Assembly (NCBI GenBank): GCA_003427395.1
Contig: BFEA01000028.1
Span: 319,569 to 366,784 of the forward strand
Direction: 5' to 3'
Source: Chara braunii
Lineage: Eukaryota > Streptophyta > Charophyceae > Charales > Characeae
DNA length: 47,216 bases
Position 1 is the first letter of the stretch, and the number at the start of each line of letters is the position of its first letter. The translations under genes were made by a program, and so were the position numbers. Of the stretch, positions 1-11,339 are shown piece after piece. The notes beneath the pieces are model-generated. The model searched no databases. It saw only the letters and a list, made by a program, of their open reading frames with translations, and was not told the origin of the DNA.

Positions 1-46
<46 letters not shown>

Positions 47-68
47 GTGCGTGTGTGTGTGTGTGTGT
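1..68. repeat. (GT)n microsatellite
   Basis: Nearly pure GT dinucleotide run with a few GC interruptions, cut by the window start. On the opposite strand it is (AC)n. Confidence 0.97.
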
Positions 69-930
69 CCGAGACACAAAGACAAGCAACAAAACTTGGC
101 ATAAGCGCTTGAGTGAGATCGAAAATAATGGCACGGACGCAAGAAGGGCGGGAGGAGTGTGCAAAGACGGGAGCTGATGTAGCCGGAGCTTACGGTCTAA
201 GGATGTTGGCGAGGAAAAGTCGGCGGGGTGGAAGATCCCCATGGCGCAAGAGAGATGGGTAAAGCAGGTAAAGACGGGTATTGCGACAAGATGTCGAAAG
301 TGGACAGCCCGAGCGCGAGGTGAGGAGAAGGAAAAGGAGGAGGGGGAAGAGGAAGGATAATAGATCGCGGCTTACCTCTTTCGCGCGGAGCTGTTCACAA
401 CCCCTTCGTCGAAAAGAAAGAGGTTCGACTCTTGGCGGCGTCCAGAGTCGCTCTAGCGCTCCCCCGCTTCTCTCCCTCACTGTCTCCCCCCCCCCTCCCC
501 TCCCCCCCCCCCTCTCTCTCTCTCTCTCCCCCCCCCCTCCCCTCTCTCTCTCACTCTCTCTCCCCCCACCCCCCGGTAAGCACAACACCCACACCAACGC
601 AGGCAGCTGCACGCATGCGCACACACACACACAAGTACACGCGCAAACGCACGCAAGTATGCACACACACACGCACTACCAGTATTGTTCAGGACGGCGG
701 CGGTACGACCTGGGCAGAGGTAGAACCTACCGGTCCCCGTAGGCAGATTCTACCGTTGGCCCAGCAATACCATCGACGGCCTCGATTGCAGCGGGAACTT
801 ATTCTTTGAGATCTTCGGATGATCCTTGCCGTCGGCTTGCTAGGCGGCCTGATTCGAGATTTGTTGTTACATTCTTGCAACGATCTGGGCCGTCAACAGG
901 TAGACGGCAGGCGGCCAAGGTTAGACTTCT
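69..930. other. Non-coding stretch with CT/C-rich and AC-rich simple repeats
   Basis: No supported gene. A pyrimidine tract of C-runs and CT-runs lies at about 476-575 and an AC-rich tract at about 611-677. The apparent reading frames here encode only Ser/Pro/Leu or His/Thr dipeptide runs made by these simple repeats. The remainder (about 690-930) is of mixed composition with no similarity that I recognise. Confidence 0.8.
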
Positions 931-948
931 TTTTCTTTCTGTTTTTCT

Positions 949-2620
949 TTGAGGAACAAGGGTGGCGTAGTGAAGGTCTACAATTGCATACTACAAGGGG
1001 TAAAGAACCACGGGGTTATTTCGGTACTCTTCAACAAAGGTGACAAGTGGGAAGTGAGAAACTGGAGACTGAGGAGGTTTAGGGATTTGATGGGTCAGGG
1101 TGTCACCACTCTTTTATACAAAAAAAGGGACAGAGAGGTCTGCTCCCCCTGCCCTACAAAATGGTGGCCAAAGGGTTGTGCCACAGACTCCTACCGCACA
1201 TAGGCCATCTCATTCACATGGACCAAACAGGGTTCATGCCACAACGGAACATCCAGGACCATATTTTACTGGTGGTGAACGAGACCATCAAATACGCGCG
1301 GCAGCGTAAGAAAGATGCAGCGATCCTATTTATCGACTTTGAGAAAGCGTACGACCATGCACCGCTTTGCGGCAACCAACATTATGATCAATGACCATCT
1401 TTCAGCACTGTTCCAACTACAAAAATCAGACTGAGTGAGACAAGGGGACCCAATAGCACCATTGCTCTTTGTGATTGTCATGGAAGCGCTTGCCTCCCTA
1501 ATTAGGGCAAACCCCGTAGTACAACGAATTGACATTCCGGAATTGTCACCATACCTGGTCCCCATTACCTCCCTTTTTGCAGACAATCTCACGATCTTCA
1601 TCAAAGCCTCACCCTCTAGCATGCAGACTTTGGCGGATACGATCCACCTCTTCTCCATCGCTGCGGACATGAAGGTCAACAGGGGCTCTCAAACAGAAGG
1701 GCGGTGGATCCACACAATAGGGGAGCTCCTCCCAGATGACCCCCTGGTCAATTGGAAACCAAAAAAAAAAGTCATACGGATCGTAAGACTCACAACCCTC
1801 GGCCTGCCTATGGACCATGCGGATTGCCTGTTCCAAACCGCAATCCAAGCTATAACCAAACGGAAAGGCATGTACACTTCGCTGGTGGGAAGGGCCCTAG
1901 CCATCAACAACGCTATCATATCCATTATTTGGTAAAAAACAACTTTCTGGGTGCTCAGGCTACCCCCAAAACAAATATCGGCCCTGAAACAAACAATTGT
2001 TGCTAACCTTTGGAGGAACAACCATTAACTACGGACTTGTATCAAAAGGGTAGCATGGGCCCAGCTAGTCCAACCAAGAGACAAAGGGGGTGTGAGCATC
2101 ATCGACGCGGAAGGAAAAATCAAAGACTTGGTCTTCAAAGTCATAATTAGATTGCAGATGGGGAATGATATCCCATGGTCCCCGCTAGCCAGTATTCAAC
2201 TGTGTTGTCTAGCCCCTCACACAATATAAGAAATATCAATTCACCCCCAAACATGGCTCGCAAATCCTGGGTGCAAACTGCCACCACCGTCATGGTGGCA
2301 CGAAGTCCGGAGACAGCCTTGGTTAGGGAATCCGCACATCTTGACCTCGCAAGGTCGGCCTTTTTCTATCAAGCACAACTCTCATTGGTTGGGATGGGTT
2401 AAAAAAGTGTCTTCATAGTGAGGAACCTTTGGGACATGAGAGTTGGTAAGTGAAAAACAATTGACCACCTAGATCGACTTTTGTCATTGGCTATGCCGAA
2501 GGAGGGGATTATAGACAACACCACATCCAAAGAGAAAACCTCCATCTTCTGCGTCATCTCCTTAGGCACGGGAGCGGTTGCCCAGGATTAAACCATAACC
2601 CTAAAACGTGCTTGGCGCTG
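949..2620 (+). pseudogene. LINE A: reverse-transcriptase remnant of a non-LTR retrotransposon ORF2
   Basis: Conceptual translation in shifting frames shows the RT core of a plant LINE. The block with LFNKGDKWEVRNW is at about 1,020-1,070. The finger/palm block with TGFMPQRNIQDHIL is at about 1,225-1,265. Motif A (IDFEKAYD) is at about 1,332-1,355, the GDPIAPLLF block at about 1,444-1,470, and the motif C position at about 1,578-1,590. At motif C the second catalytic aspartate is replaced by Asn (FADN). A short post-RT domain follows to about 2,620 (CVISLGTGAVAQD). The segment is broken by at least four frame changes and stops, and it lacks endonuclease and ORF1, so it is a 5'-truncated dead copy. 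It is a different subfamily from LINE B just downstream, because the RT residues diverge throughout. RT assignment is firm; the exact ends are not. Confidence 0.9.
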
Positions 2621-3860
2621 CGAGAATTGACGCACTGGAATAGTCCTGCCACTTGCGCGCACCAGGCACCCTTTTTCTGAAGAGTCCATCATCAGCATTC
2701 CGTGTGTTGTTTCAGTCCAGTCCAGTTTTGCCCGGTACCACTGTAGGTACCAAGGGGAGGATACCTATCTAGTCCAGTCAGTCCGTTGGGGGTATACCTA
2801 AACTGCAGTCTGTTTTCAGGTCATGCTTCATTCTGCATACTTTGGAGTACGTGTGTGTTGAGTCTGTGTCGGAGTTGCGCTTTTCCTTCCAGGTCCACCT
2901 CCATCTCCTCCATCCTCACCCCTTCGTCTTCACCCTAAAGGATCGTCATCCCGTGGGTCCGTCACATCAATACTGTGAGGTGATTTCATGTCGCCCACCG
3001 CCGCCAAATATGGTTTGCCATTGGACAATCCAACTAGTAGTGTTCGAGGTCTGCTATCTGGTTTTGGGATGATGCTCCGCTGTAAGAATAGAGGGACGAC
3101 AAAATGACCTTTTGTTTTAGTTGGGACCTTGACACCATCTAATTTGGAGTTGACAAACAACGGTATATGATCTGTCATTGGAATGCTCGTTGAGATGTGG
3201 GTATAATTCCAAAATAGTGGGGTCATCTGAAGTTTTGTAGATCATCTTCTTTTAATATAGAGACATAACGTTACCTTTTTTTTATAATAATGTTAGTTGT
3301 GTCGGTTGTCTTATGAGTCTTCTTATAGTATCTTTGATCGTGCACTTTCAAACCACTAGCGGTTTGACTCCACCCCATTGTCACTCTTTGGGGTTAAATG
3401 AAAGAGAACATATTGAGGTAACAGTCTCATAGATCTACCAACCGTCTTCATTTTTTTCGACCACTTGTACTCTTATGAGGCCTGACCAGGATTGTTGTTT
3501 GTCCAAGTCCTCGTTTCTGGTTAGTCTTGTCATTCTGGCCCGAGGAAGCACCGTATCATATGCTTCCAGTGCAGCTTGATTGCCGAGGCAACTCTTAATT
3601 CGATAGAGGACCACTAGGACAGATAGGGCATTTGCTTCGATTACCCAATCCCCTTCTTGGATAGTGAGACTCTGTCTAACCCTCAAGGTGAATGACTTAC
3701 GTGCAGTTGTGGATTCGGTAGTTGAACCATGGTCTTCCCGTTCAGCGTCTTCAACTTGGTGAGCTCTCGATCAGCCGATCAACGAATGCTTCGTAATCTT
3801 CAGCCAGCGGAACCTTCCGCTTTTAGCTTCGGTTATGATTATTAGGCTTTCCTATTTTTG
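2621..3860 (+). other. Non-coding region, probably the 5' leader of LINE B
   Basis: No coding feature is supported. Short CAGTCCAGTC direct repeats occur at about 2,715-2,725 and 2,772-2,785. The block with GGTACC and AGGATACCTATC lies between them. Its position directly upstream of LINE B ORF1 in the same orientation suggests a LINE 5' untranslated region, but no promoter motif is evident. Confidence 0.45.
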
Positions 3861-3861
3861 A

Positions 3862-5226
3862 GTGGATTGCTCGATGAGGGGTTGCATGTGTAAGATTAGG
3901 AACAGGTTAATTATTTCTTTGTTTGCCCTCTGTTTCGCAACCTCTTTGGTCTTTTTGGCAAGGGGAGGATACAAGTCGGGTAGATGCGAGATGGCGTCAT
4001 CAAGCGTCTCCCGTCAGGTTCCTAACCCCTCGGATATGATCGAAGAAGATCGGAAAAGAGTGAAGGACCTGATTCACAAATATTATGCCGAAGGAATTTT
4101 ACCAGAAGATTATGATCCAACGGTCGTGGAGACGGGACCGGATTTTGTCAAAGTTGTGGTTAATGAAGAGTTGTTAAAAATTCAAGCAGATTGGCTACAT
4201 AATCATGCGGTGTCAATCCATTTTGGAGACGACGTTACATCCCTCCCAGCGTCAGTCAATAACAAATTGGTTAGAATATATGAGGATGGATGGGCAAAGG
4301 CCGGGGCTCCTCGGGTCCCTCTGAAGAGAGGAATTTTTAGAAACGAGGGGCGCAATTTGGTTACCTACGTTGCTAGTGCCACAAAAATCGCTCACTGGAT
4401 ACTGCGTAAGGAGGAATATATTATTGAGTTAGATAAAAAAACTTACTCAGTCAAGTTTCGACCCTGGATGGCCGAGAATGAGTTGTTTGAATGGAACGAA
4501 GCGTTAAAGTTCCAGTACTTCTGGGTTAAAGTACTTCAGGTTCAAATCTCGGTCCTTCCACATATAAAAGGTGCGGTGACGAAAACCTTTGGGAAGGTCC
4601 TTCATGCATCCCCAGCCTTTGCGGATCCCATTTCCCCTGACCTATGGTCGATCGGATTTGATCTGATTTCGTCAGCACGAACCAAGTATAAGAGATATCT
4701 AGTGGTCGACCTGTGTCAACAAGGGTACGTGGATCTGGAGGTTGCGAGTGCAGATTCTGAGTGGTGCAGAGAGTGCAAACGGTATTTTCATGACAACTCG
4801 GACCCAGAGTGTCCGATCAATATTCGGAATGACCCTCGCAAATCAGACTATAGAGACGCCGTTTTGAAAAGCAAAGAACAAAAAGGGGATCGACGAAATG
4901 AAAGGAAGGGAGAAGAGCGGGAAAAGGAGGAGGAGGAAGTAAGAGGAGAAAAGGAGAAGGAGGAGGGTAAGGAAGGAGGGAAAGAGGTAAGTGAGATTAG
5001 TAACGCAAGGGAGAAAGATCCCCCGGTGAAAGCAACGAAAAAGGCCAAAACCGCCAAGCGGGCTAATGGTCGGAGTGCTGCGGGAAAAGGGGCAAAGGAA
5101 AAATCAGACCGGCGTCAGAAATGGAATGAAGTAAGTTCCAGGAAAGTTTCTTCAATGGACACAGCGAAGTCAGAACTCCCTGTCCCGCCCCCCCCTCTCC
5201 TCCTCCCCCCTCCCCTCCCCCATTGA
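3862..5226 (+). CDS. LINE B ORF1 protein, N-terminal part (DUF4283-like, nucleic-acid binding)
   Basis: 454-codon open frame. ORF1 proteins of plant LINEs bind element RNA and help form the ribonucleoprotein. Residues about 44-260 form a folded-looking region. It has an alpha/beta stretch with FWVKVLQVQ, followed about 40 residues later by DPISPDLWSIGFDLI, and it resembles the RRM-like DUF4283 fold. At about residues 295-315 is a WCRECKRYFHDNSDPEC segment with paired cysteines and a histidine, in the position of a zinc knuckle. The C-terminal third is a highly charged Lys/Glu tail. The internal Met at 3,991 (MASSSV) is a more natural start, since the first 43 codons encode a hydrophobic stretch that may be leader sequence. 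The frame ends in a run of prolines caused by a C-rich tract at 5,186-5,221, where a length change probably shifted the frame. The DUF4283 call is by general appearance only. Confidence 0.7.
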   Translation: MDCSMRGCMCKIRNRLIISLFALCFATSLVFLARGGYKSGRCEMASSSVSRQVPNPSDMIEEDRKRVKDLIHKYYAEGILPEDYDPTVVETGPDFVKVVVNEELLKIQADWLHNHAVSIHFGDDVTSLPASVNNKLVRIYEDGWAKAGAPRVPLKRGIFRNEGRNLVTYVASATKIAHWILRKEEYIIELDKKTYSVKFRPWMAENELFEWNEALKFQYFWVKVLQVQISVLPHIKGAVTKTFGKVLHASPAFADPISPDLWSIGFDLISSARTKYKRYLVVDLCQQGYVDLEVASADSEWCRECKRYFHDNSDPECPINIRNDPRKSDYRDAVLKSKEQKGDRRNERKGEEREKEEEEVRGEKEKEEGKEGGKEVSEISNAREKDPPVKATKKAKTAKRANGRSAAGKGAKEKSDRRQKWNEVSSRKVSSMDTAKSELPVPPPPLLLPPPLPH

Positions 5227-6209
5227 AGGAAAAGCAATTGGAGAAATCTGACTCAGAGGGAGCAGGGAAAGGGGAAACTGAGGAAAGGGTGGATCCGGTG
5301 GGGAAAAATCCGAGGGAGAAGGGGATTGAGGATAAAATGGCGATAAGTAGGCCAGATGGAGAGGGGGATGATCAGAAACAGTAAAGTTTACAGGAATCAG
5401 GGAAATCCTTAGAAGATTTGTGCGGAGACATCAAGAAGCTGACTGATTCAGCAGACTTGGGCTTTGTGCAAACAGGAGGCGTGCTACAACCCACTGTGAC
5501 ACAAAGAAAACAGGGTAAGGAGGTTGACCCGCAACCCGAAAATAGGGCAGAGAAGGAGGAATCCTCGGTAATGGAGGGTATCACACAAGGGGAGAACAGA
5601 CTCAAGGCCATGGACCCACTGGTTAGACTGTCGAAAGGGAACAAGAAAACCTTAACTGGGAAAGGGAAGCGGCCCATAAATAAGGAGGAAAGATCCAAAT
5701 GCAGGATAGGGGCAAACGAAGAAGGGTTACTAGTAAAAAGAGGAGGACAAACGACAACAAGACAGTGTATCGTAAAGCCTACCTGTGTTGTGGGGACTTT
5801 TTGGACTCAGAAGCCGGACCTCCAAAGGCGAGAAAGAGGTCTTGGGACACTGTACCCTCGTGGCAGAGTCTCACCTTTGCGTCTCCAATTAAAACCTTGG
5901 AAAGAAAAAAAAAAAAGTAATAAAAAGATTGTGGAAATTATGGTTCCCTTAATCTGCACGACAACACAGCAAAGAACAACAATCTTCACAACAAGAGTTA
6001 ATGACAACGTGTTAGAGCTCCCCACAGTGCAAGTGCAGAAGCAGCTATCGGAATCACAGATAGTGGAATTTGCCCAGTCCGTAACGCTACTGGGACTGGG
6101 CAAAGTCCATATCTTACAGGATCCCAAGGTAGGGAGACACCTAGTACAGATCTCTGACGAGGAAAGGGTGATTCTACACCTGGCCTTTTTTGTGCTGGTA
6201 TCCCTGTAA
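5227..6209 (+). pseudogene. LINE B ORF1, C-terminal continuation after a frameshift
   Basis: After the C-rich tract the Lys/Glu-rich tail continues in another frame from about 5,226. An in-frame TAA occurs at 5,382, and the frame then stays open in 5,418-6,209. A second frame (5,699-5,920) carries basic KRRR-type segments, so further small indels are likely. The residue composition (Lys, Glu, Gly, Gln) matches the tail of the preceding frame. No domain is recognised. Together the pieces suggest an ORF1 protein of roughly 700-780 residues. Confidence 0.6.
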
Positions 6210-6486
6210 GGGTCCCGGGAACAGTGGGCAACATTGAATAACCATTGGTTCCCACTGGCGTCCTTGACAATGGTGAACTATGAGGCCTTATCGGACATTC
6301 GCGTAGGGACTTCCCTATCTGCTAATCATGTGGTTGAATGAATAACCTTAGTGGATGCACAATAATTCATGTGTTCTAACAAGTTCACATACCTGATCTT
6401 GGTCTTGGGTTAACAAATTCGGTCCCCGTGTATTCCATTGATTGAGGAAACCCGTATCCAATTCGAAGACGGCGAGGAACTGAATA
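6210..6486 (+). other. LINE B inter-ORF spacer
   Basis: About 280 bases between the last ORF1 frame and the endonuclease start. No feature is evident. Confidence 0.4.
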
Positions 6487-7258
6487 ATGGTCTTGCGCAA
6501 TCGGATTAGATTAATAAATTGGAACATAAGAGGCCTTGGTAATACGTCTGGTAGATACAAAAAAAAAAGATTAATGGCTTTGATGCATTCAAAGAAGGCA
6601 CATATAGTGTGTCTCCAAGAAACAAAGCTTAATGCTGAGAAAATTCAGGAAGTGGCCCGTTGGTGGAGGGACCCTCAGATATGGTCTTCAGCTGATGGTA
6701 CAAAGGGGGGAGTGGCCATTCTGATAAATAAGGATCTGCAGGTGGAGGTAATAGACTCCTTTTCTGACCCAATGGGGAGATGCGTTTGGGTCAAACTGGC
6801 GGTGGAGGATGAGGAATGGGTTGTAATGTCAATCTACGCGCCAGTTGACTACAAGGAGAGAACGAGGTTCTTTGCCCACCTCCCGGCCTGGATACCCGAC
6901 GTTGAGAACCTAGTAATTATAGCAGACGCTTGGAATACAGTCTTCAACCCGGGTCTTGATTCACTCAAAATCTTTCCTATGCGGGAAGACTCCCTAACAC
7001 TGTTTGCTTTGGCAGATGCTCAGAACCTTACTGATGTTTTCATAATCCTAAACCCTGACGATAACAACTTTACTTGGTATGGACCTCCCCCTACTCCCAC
7101 CTCCCCTCAACCTCACAAGATGCTTGATTTTTTTCTACAAGGGGAGTTATTTGCAACAGGTGTATGGAATGTGACCTGTTGGTGGATACTCTCTCTGACC
7201 ACTACCCGGCGTATATGGATATTGTAGCCAGAGCGCAGTTTGAGAAGACCAGACCCCC
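6487..7258 (+). pseudogene. LINE B ORF2, AP-endonuclease domain
   Basis: The domain nicks target DNA to prime reverse transcription. The frame opens with the exonuclease-endonuclease-phosphatase signature: INWNIRGLG at residues about 9-17, catalytic QETKL at about 46-50, GGVAILIN at about 77-84, and a YAPVD block at about 117-121. The conserved Asn-Asp pair is altered to ADAWN near residue 148. The 246-codon frame runs off course near 7,165. The final SDH catalytic motif (SDHYPA) is found in another frame at about 7,193-7,210, which shows a frameshift in between. Start Met at 6,487 is chosen because the conserved domain begins eight residues later. Confidence 0.88.
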
Positions 7259-7630
7259 TTCCGTCTAAATGTAAACATCCTAAAAAACAAGGGGATACCG
7301 GAATGGATAAAATGCCCAATGGCAGCATGGATGAACGCCAAGGACCTATTTCCACAGGAAAGTAGGTGGGCCGAAGTGGGTTTAGGAATTATTTCTGCAG
7401 CTTTGAGCACGTTCTCCAGGATAAAAGCGGCGAATAGGGATTGGAAGGAAAAATGTCCAAGAAAGGCGGTGGAAGAGGCTGAGCAGAAGATGGGGGCGGA
7501 TCCATTCTCTGATTTCTATTGGTCCAAATGGAGAAGGGTCAACCTAGCATTGCTAGAGGAATTGGAACTTAAAAAATAGGAGGATTGGCTTAATTGGCTC
7601 AAACTGCGAGGGTTAGTTGGGTATGACCGT
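7259..7630 (+). pseudogene. LINE B ORF2, linker between endonuclease and RT
   Basis: An open stretch from 7,319 to 7,579 encodes a helical linker with a WKEKCP segment and many Lys/Glu. It is closed by a single TAG at about 7,577, and the translation then resumes in frame with an EDWLNWLKLRGLVGYD segment. This is the usual region between AP-endonuclease and RT in L1-type ORF2. No catalytic motif is expected here. Confidence 0.65.
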
Positions 7631-9235
7631 ATGACCAAGCTAACATTCAGATCCCTTATGCTAAGTAAAGTCAAACCAGTGATCAGAGAATTAAGACACC
7701 CTTCTGACCCTTCGATGCAGGTAGTGAGTGACATTGAAAGGATGAACAACTATGCCCTTTGCTACTGTAAGGATATAGTTACAACGAGCAGGCCAAACGA
7801 CAATTGTGATTCGGACCTGTCCATAGCGTCCCATTTCTGGGACAACATAAGGGTAACATTGCCCGTCGTGGGCACTGTTTTTTTGGGCATCCCCTTTTCC
7901 CCAGAGGAATTACATCAGGCAGCTAGGCGGATGGCAAAATGGAAGTGTCCTGACCTTGATGGCTTACCGGTTGAGCTCTTTCTCGCAGTTTGGGACTTTT
8001 TTGGCCCTTTTCTTTGTCAGATTTTTAACAATGCATTGATAACGGGTCATCTCCCTCAGAATTGGCTAGTAGGAGTTATCTCCCTGTTATACAAAAAAGG
8101 CGATAAGGAGAAAGTTAAAAACTACAGGCCTATCTCAGTGCTTAATGTAGCCTATAAGATTTTGGCTAAGGCGTTAGCGATCCGGCTGTCCGGCCTCTTA
8201 CCGAATCTAATAGGCTGGGAGCAAGGGACTTTTGTACAAGGGAGATCGATATTCGACAACATAATGGCCACCATCCAAGCGCTAGAGGTCTTGGGGCGTG
8301 AGAAACAAAACGTTGCTATTCTGCTGTTAGATATGGAAAAGGCCTACAACAAGGTAGGTTGGACCTTCGTGTTTACAACGTTGTCCAAAATGAGGTTTGG
8401 ACCAGGTTTTTACAGATGGGCCAAAGCAATGTATGCTGATGCTACCTCGAAAGTGTTGGTCAACGGATATCTTTCGGAGTCCTTTCCACTGTCAAGATCC
8501 CTAAGATAAGGGTGCCCTCTGGCTCCCTTGCTCTTTGTAGTCCAATTGGAAATATTGTTATGCAACATTAGATGCAATGATTAAATAGTGGGCCTTTGCC
8601 TCCCCCCAAATATTCAGTGGAAGGGGGGTGCAATAGCCGACGATCTAACCATTGCTTGCGCTAATGAACCACCGGCTCTCATTGAACTAAGAGGGGTCTT
8701 GGAGAAATATTGTTTTCTCTCTGAGGCCTCAATAAACTGGGAAAAATCAGTCTATCTTCTGCCCCCCATGTATACTTTATGTGTAGATTGGGGTTTAAGA
8801 CCCATCCCGACGAATGCGTCAGATCGCTTTTGGGGGGCTCATGTGTCCCTCACTGATTGCTCAAAAGCGCAAGACAGCATCCTAAAGGATAAAATCACGG
8901 TCAGAATTATGGACTGGGCTAGAAAATTTCAGCTGTCCGTTTTTGGAAGGGCTTTGGTTCTCTCGTCGGCTGACTTCTCTATCATGTGGTTCCCCCTAAC
9001 TGTGCATCTGCTGGGGGATAGTGCCTACAAGGCTATAAGGAAGGTAGGGGCTAAATATGTGTGGAAGCCACTAGCCACTGAAGACCAAGGTTTCATTGTC
9101 AAAGTTGCATGGGAAACGGTGGCCTGTCTTAGAGACCAGGGTGGGTTGGGAATCTTAGACCCCCTACAACAGAACATAGCCGTGTTGGCCAAGTGGCCAA
9201 TCCAAGCAATATTCGGATTAAAGGATAAACTATGA
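7631..9235 (+). pseudogene. LINE B ORF2, reverse transcriptase domain
   Basis: RNA-directed DNA polymerase of the LINE. Visible blocks are LLYKKGDKEKVKNYRPIS (about 8,087-8,140), GTFVQGRSIFDNI (about 8,227-8,265) and motif A, LLLDMEKAYNKV (about 8,321-8,358). The GCPLAPLLF block (about 8,511-8,535) comes right after one in-frame stop at 8,507-8,509. Motif C, IADDLTI (about 8,633-8,655), keeps both aspartates. A second short frame break lies at about 8,580. The thumb follows to 9,235 (GRALVLSSADFSIMWF, KYVWK). The frame is otherwise long and clean, so few inactivating changes have accumulated. Confidence 0.93.
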
Positions 9236-10614
9236 GTCTTGTTGGCAAAATATATTATGCAAACATAATGGGATCTTCAGGTAGGAGCCTACGTGTGGCT
9301 CTGTCTGCAAATTGATTTTTTTTGTCAAAGAAGGCCTATGTCTCGTCTGTGGAGAAGTATCCTCACAACTTGGAGAAAGGTCAAACCCCAGACTGTGATA
9401 GAATCGTCGTCCAAGGTGAAAATTTTGAATCAGATCCTATTCGAAAACAAATATATAACGCGGACAGAGGGAGAGCCTTTATTGGCAGACGGAAGCCCAG
9501 GCTCTTTTGGGAGGGCATGGGTGGAGAAGGGTGTGATTCAAATTAAAGATATATGGGATGCTGAAAATGATTGTTGGTACTCGGTAGAAACTATATAAAG
9601 GAAACTTTATCGGCTGCGCAGGATGAAGGAGAACTTCGCTATAGTCAAAAAGGCAATTCCTTACCACTGGGTAGCAGCTTTATCAAAAGACAAAGAATTT
9701 AACCCTGGGGTTTGGTTTCAATCTGCAGAAGAGAACCAGAATATTTGGAAAGTTATACGACCTGGATTAAATACAGGATAAAAGTCCAAGCATGGAGAAA
9801 AAGTAATATCGAAAGAGCTCCACTTACCTATGGAGGTGATAAAATTGTGAGGACAACGGTGGGTGCCCAGGAGATTCGGGTGTGGGAGGGTAAGGAGCGG
9901 AATAGGAAAAAAATTAACATTTTGTCGTTAGTACCATCAACAGGGCAAATAGAACGGTTACCTTTGTTGGTAGGCTGGGCCCTTTCGGAAGGACAGGAGT
10001 TGAATGTCCCACTACACCGGTATAACACGAAGGTAGGGACGTCGATGCAGAGAGCAAAAGTCGAGAAGAAACCAATATGCACAGCAACAAGAAGACTTCA
10101 GCACTTGGGCACAACATTCGTGCAGGACGCGGACCTGTTCAAGTTATGGAAGACCTTGAAGAAAAAATCATCACAAAAACAGGCGGCCCTGATGTGGTTA
10201 CAGTCCCTGCAAGTGACTGCAACAGCGACCTGGTGTGTCTCTAAAGGAATGAAAATGTCTTCAACTTGTGTAAGATGCAATTGGGGTTGGGAAAACAGTA
10301 CTCACCTGTGACTGTTTTGTCCTTTCTCAGACACCATCTGGGAGTGGTGGAAAAAGAAATGGAAAGAGCTTAAGGGACCGAAGATATGGTCGGATGATTT
10401 TATACTTCATGGACAAACTCGGGTGGTTAGGAATTTTGCATCGGGCACAGGGTACATGGCTCTGATTCGCAGAGGTATTGTGAGGGAAGCCATTTGGGAA
10501 ATGAGGAATGCGAAGGTCTTCAAGTGGGGGGACCTGTCATATCAACAGTTGTTCAGCATCATCAAGCAGAAGATCAAATTAGTAATTAGAGTTGATTGGC
10601 GTAGGAAGAGATGA
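9236..10614 (+). pseudogene. LINE B ORF2, C-terminal region with zinc-binding (zf-RVT type) segment
   Basis: Several short frames (9,293-9,598; 9,712-10,311; 10,423-10,614) together encode the post-RT region. At about 10,207-10,325 the segment WCVSKG, then CVRCNWGWENSTHL, a stop, and CPF matches the spacing of the Cys/His zinc-binding module after RT in plant LINEs (CxxC, Glu, His, then Cys). After it comes a basic tail with WEMRNAKVFKWG. Stops at about 9,233, 9,596 and 10,309 break it. The module identification is by motif spacing only. Confidence 0.75.
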
Positions 10615-11339
10615 CTGTGGTTTAATAGGACTTAAGCAAAAAATAGTTATTTTGCAAAGGTGTCCGTTGAAGGAAATCTGATATTAGCAGATTGGCTGTA
10701 GGAGCCTCGTTCACGAAGTGTCAGTCCCTTTGAGGGAAACGACCTCTTTTTTACCATGATTTGGTTATGGGTCGTTACAGGCCTAATGGTGTCGCCTGGG
10801 TGGATTTGGTCTGAGAATTTTTCTGAAAAAGATGAGGAATGGTTGTCCTTTTTAATAAGTAACTTACATGGGCCTGAAAAGCAAGTAGGCTGCGGAAAAC
10901 AAAGAGCTGTTTTTTCTTGTGTACTATTGGAGCAATTGAAATGCCCATTCGGATAAGGTAGAGAAAATGATGTTGGACCCGGTTTCTAGCCCTGTTCTGA
11001 TATTGTCAAGAGATTGTCCAAGGGCCAACGGAGTTAGCGTTTTGCCTAACCCATTTTTTCGGAGCTTAAAGAGATTTTGGAAAGCTAAGTAGCATGGGAT
11101 ACTGGACCCGGTTTCCAGTTTGTTTTTCGATAAGGAAACTTTGTAGTTTTTGTTCTTCAAGGTTTATGTTAGGAAAGCTTTCTGCAAGGGACGCTGGACC
11201 TGTTTTCTAGCACAAGTGTTGATGTAACAGACATAGTCGGTGAATCTACGAGCTCCGCTCATAAGCGAAATTGGCTGATGCTGCCAGGATAACTCCGATT
11301 TGAATTGTGAGGTCCCCGACCATGTGAGGTAGCCTAAGC
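10615..11339 (+). other. LINE B 3' region with three degenerate direct repeats
   Basis: Non-coding. A phrase like TGGACCCGGTTTCTAG occurs at about 10,973, 11,103 and 11,193, in each case beginning with CTGGACC or TTGGACC, giving three diverged units 90-130 bp apart. Placed after ORF2, these are best read as the LINE 3' untranslated region. No poly-A is seen. Confidence 0.5.

Larger units (their letters stand above)
2690..11240 (+). mobile_element. LINE B: near full-length plant-type non-LTR retrotransposon
   Basis: A single-orientation series of leader, ORF1 (3,862-6,209), ORF2 with AP-endonuclease, RT and C-terminal zinc-binding segment (6,487-10,614), and a 3' region with degenerate repeats. 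Such elements copy themselves by target-primed reverse transcription from an RNA intermediate in the nucleus. Each ORF needs several frameshift or stop corrections, so the copy is inactive. The catalytic residues of both endonuclease and RT remain visible, which suggests moderate age. The 5' and 3' ends are approximate: I see neither a clear poly-A tail nor a target duplication. Confidence 0.8.

Noticed and set aside
281-809. Open frames of 120-160 codons on both strands near the window start
   Set aside because: They follow CT, C-run and AC simple repeats and encode only low-complexity Ser/Pro/Leu/His runs.
3862-3990. Signal peptide or membrane segment at the start of LINE B ORF1
   Set aside because: The hydrophobic residues precede the better internal start at 3,991 and probably translate leader sequence; a membrane segment is not expected in ORF1 proteins.
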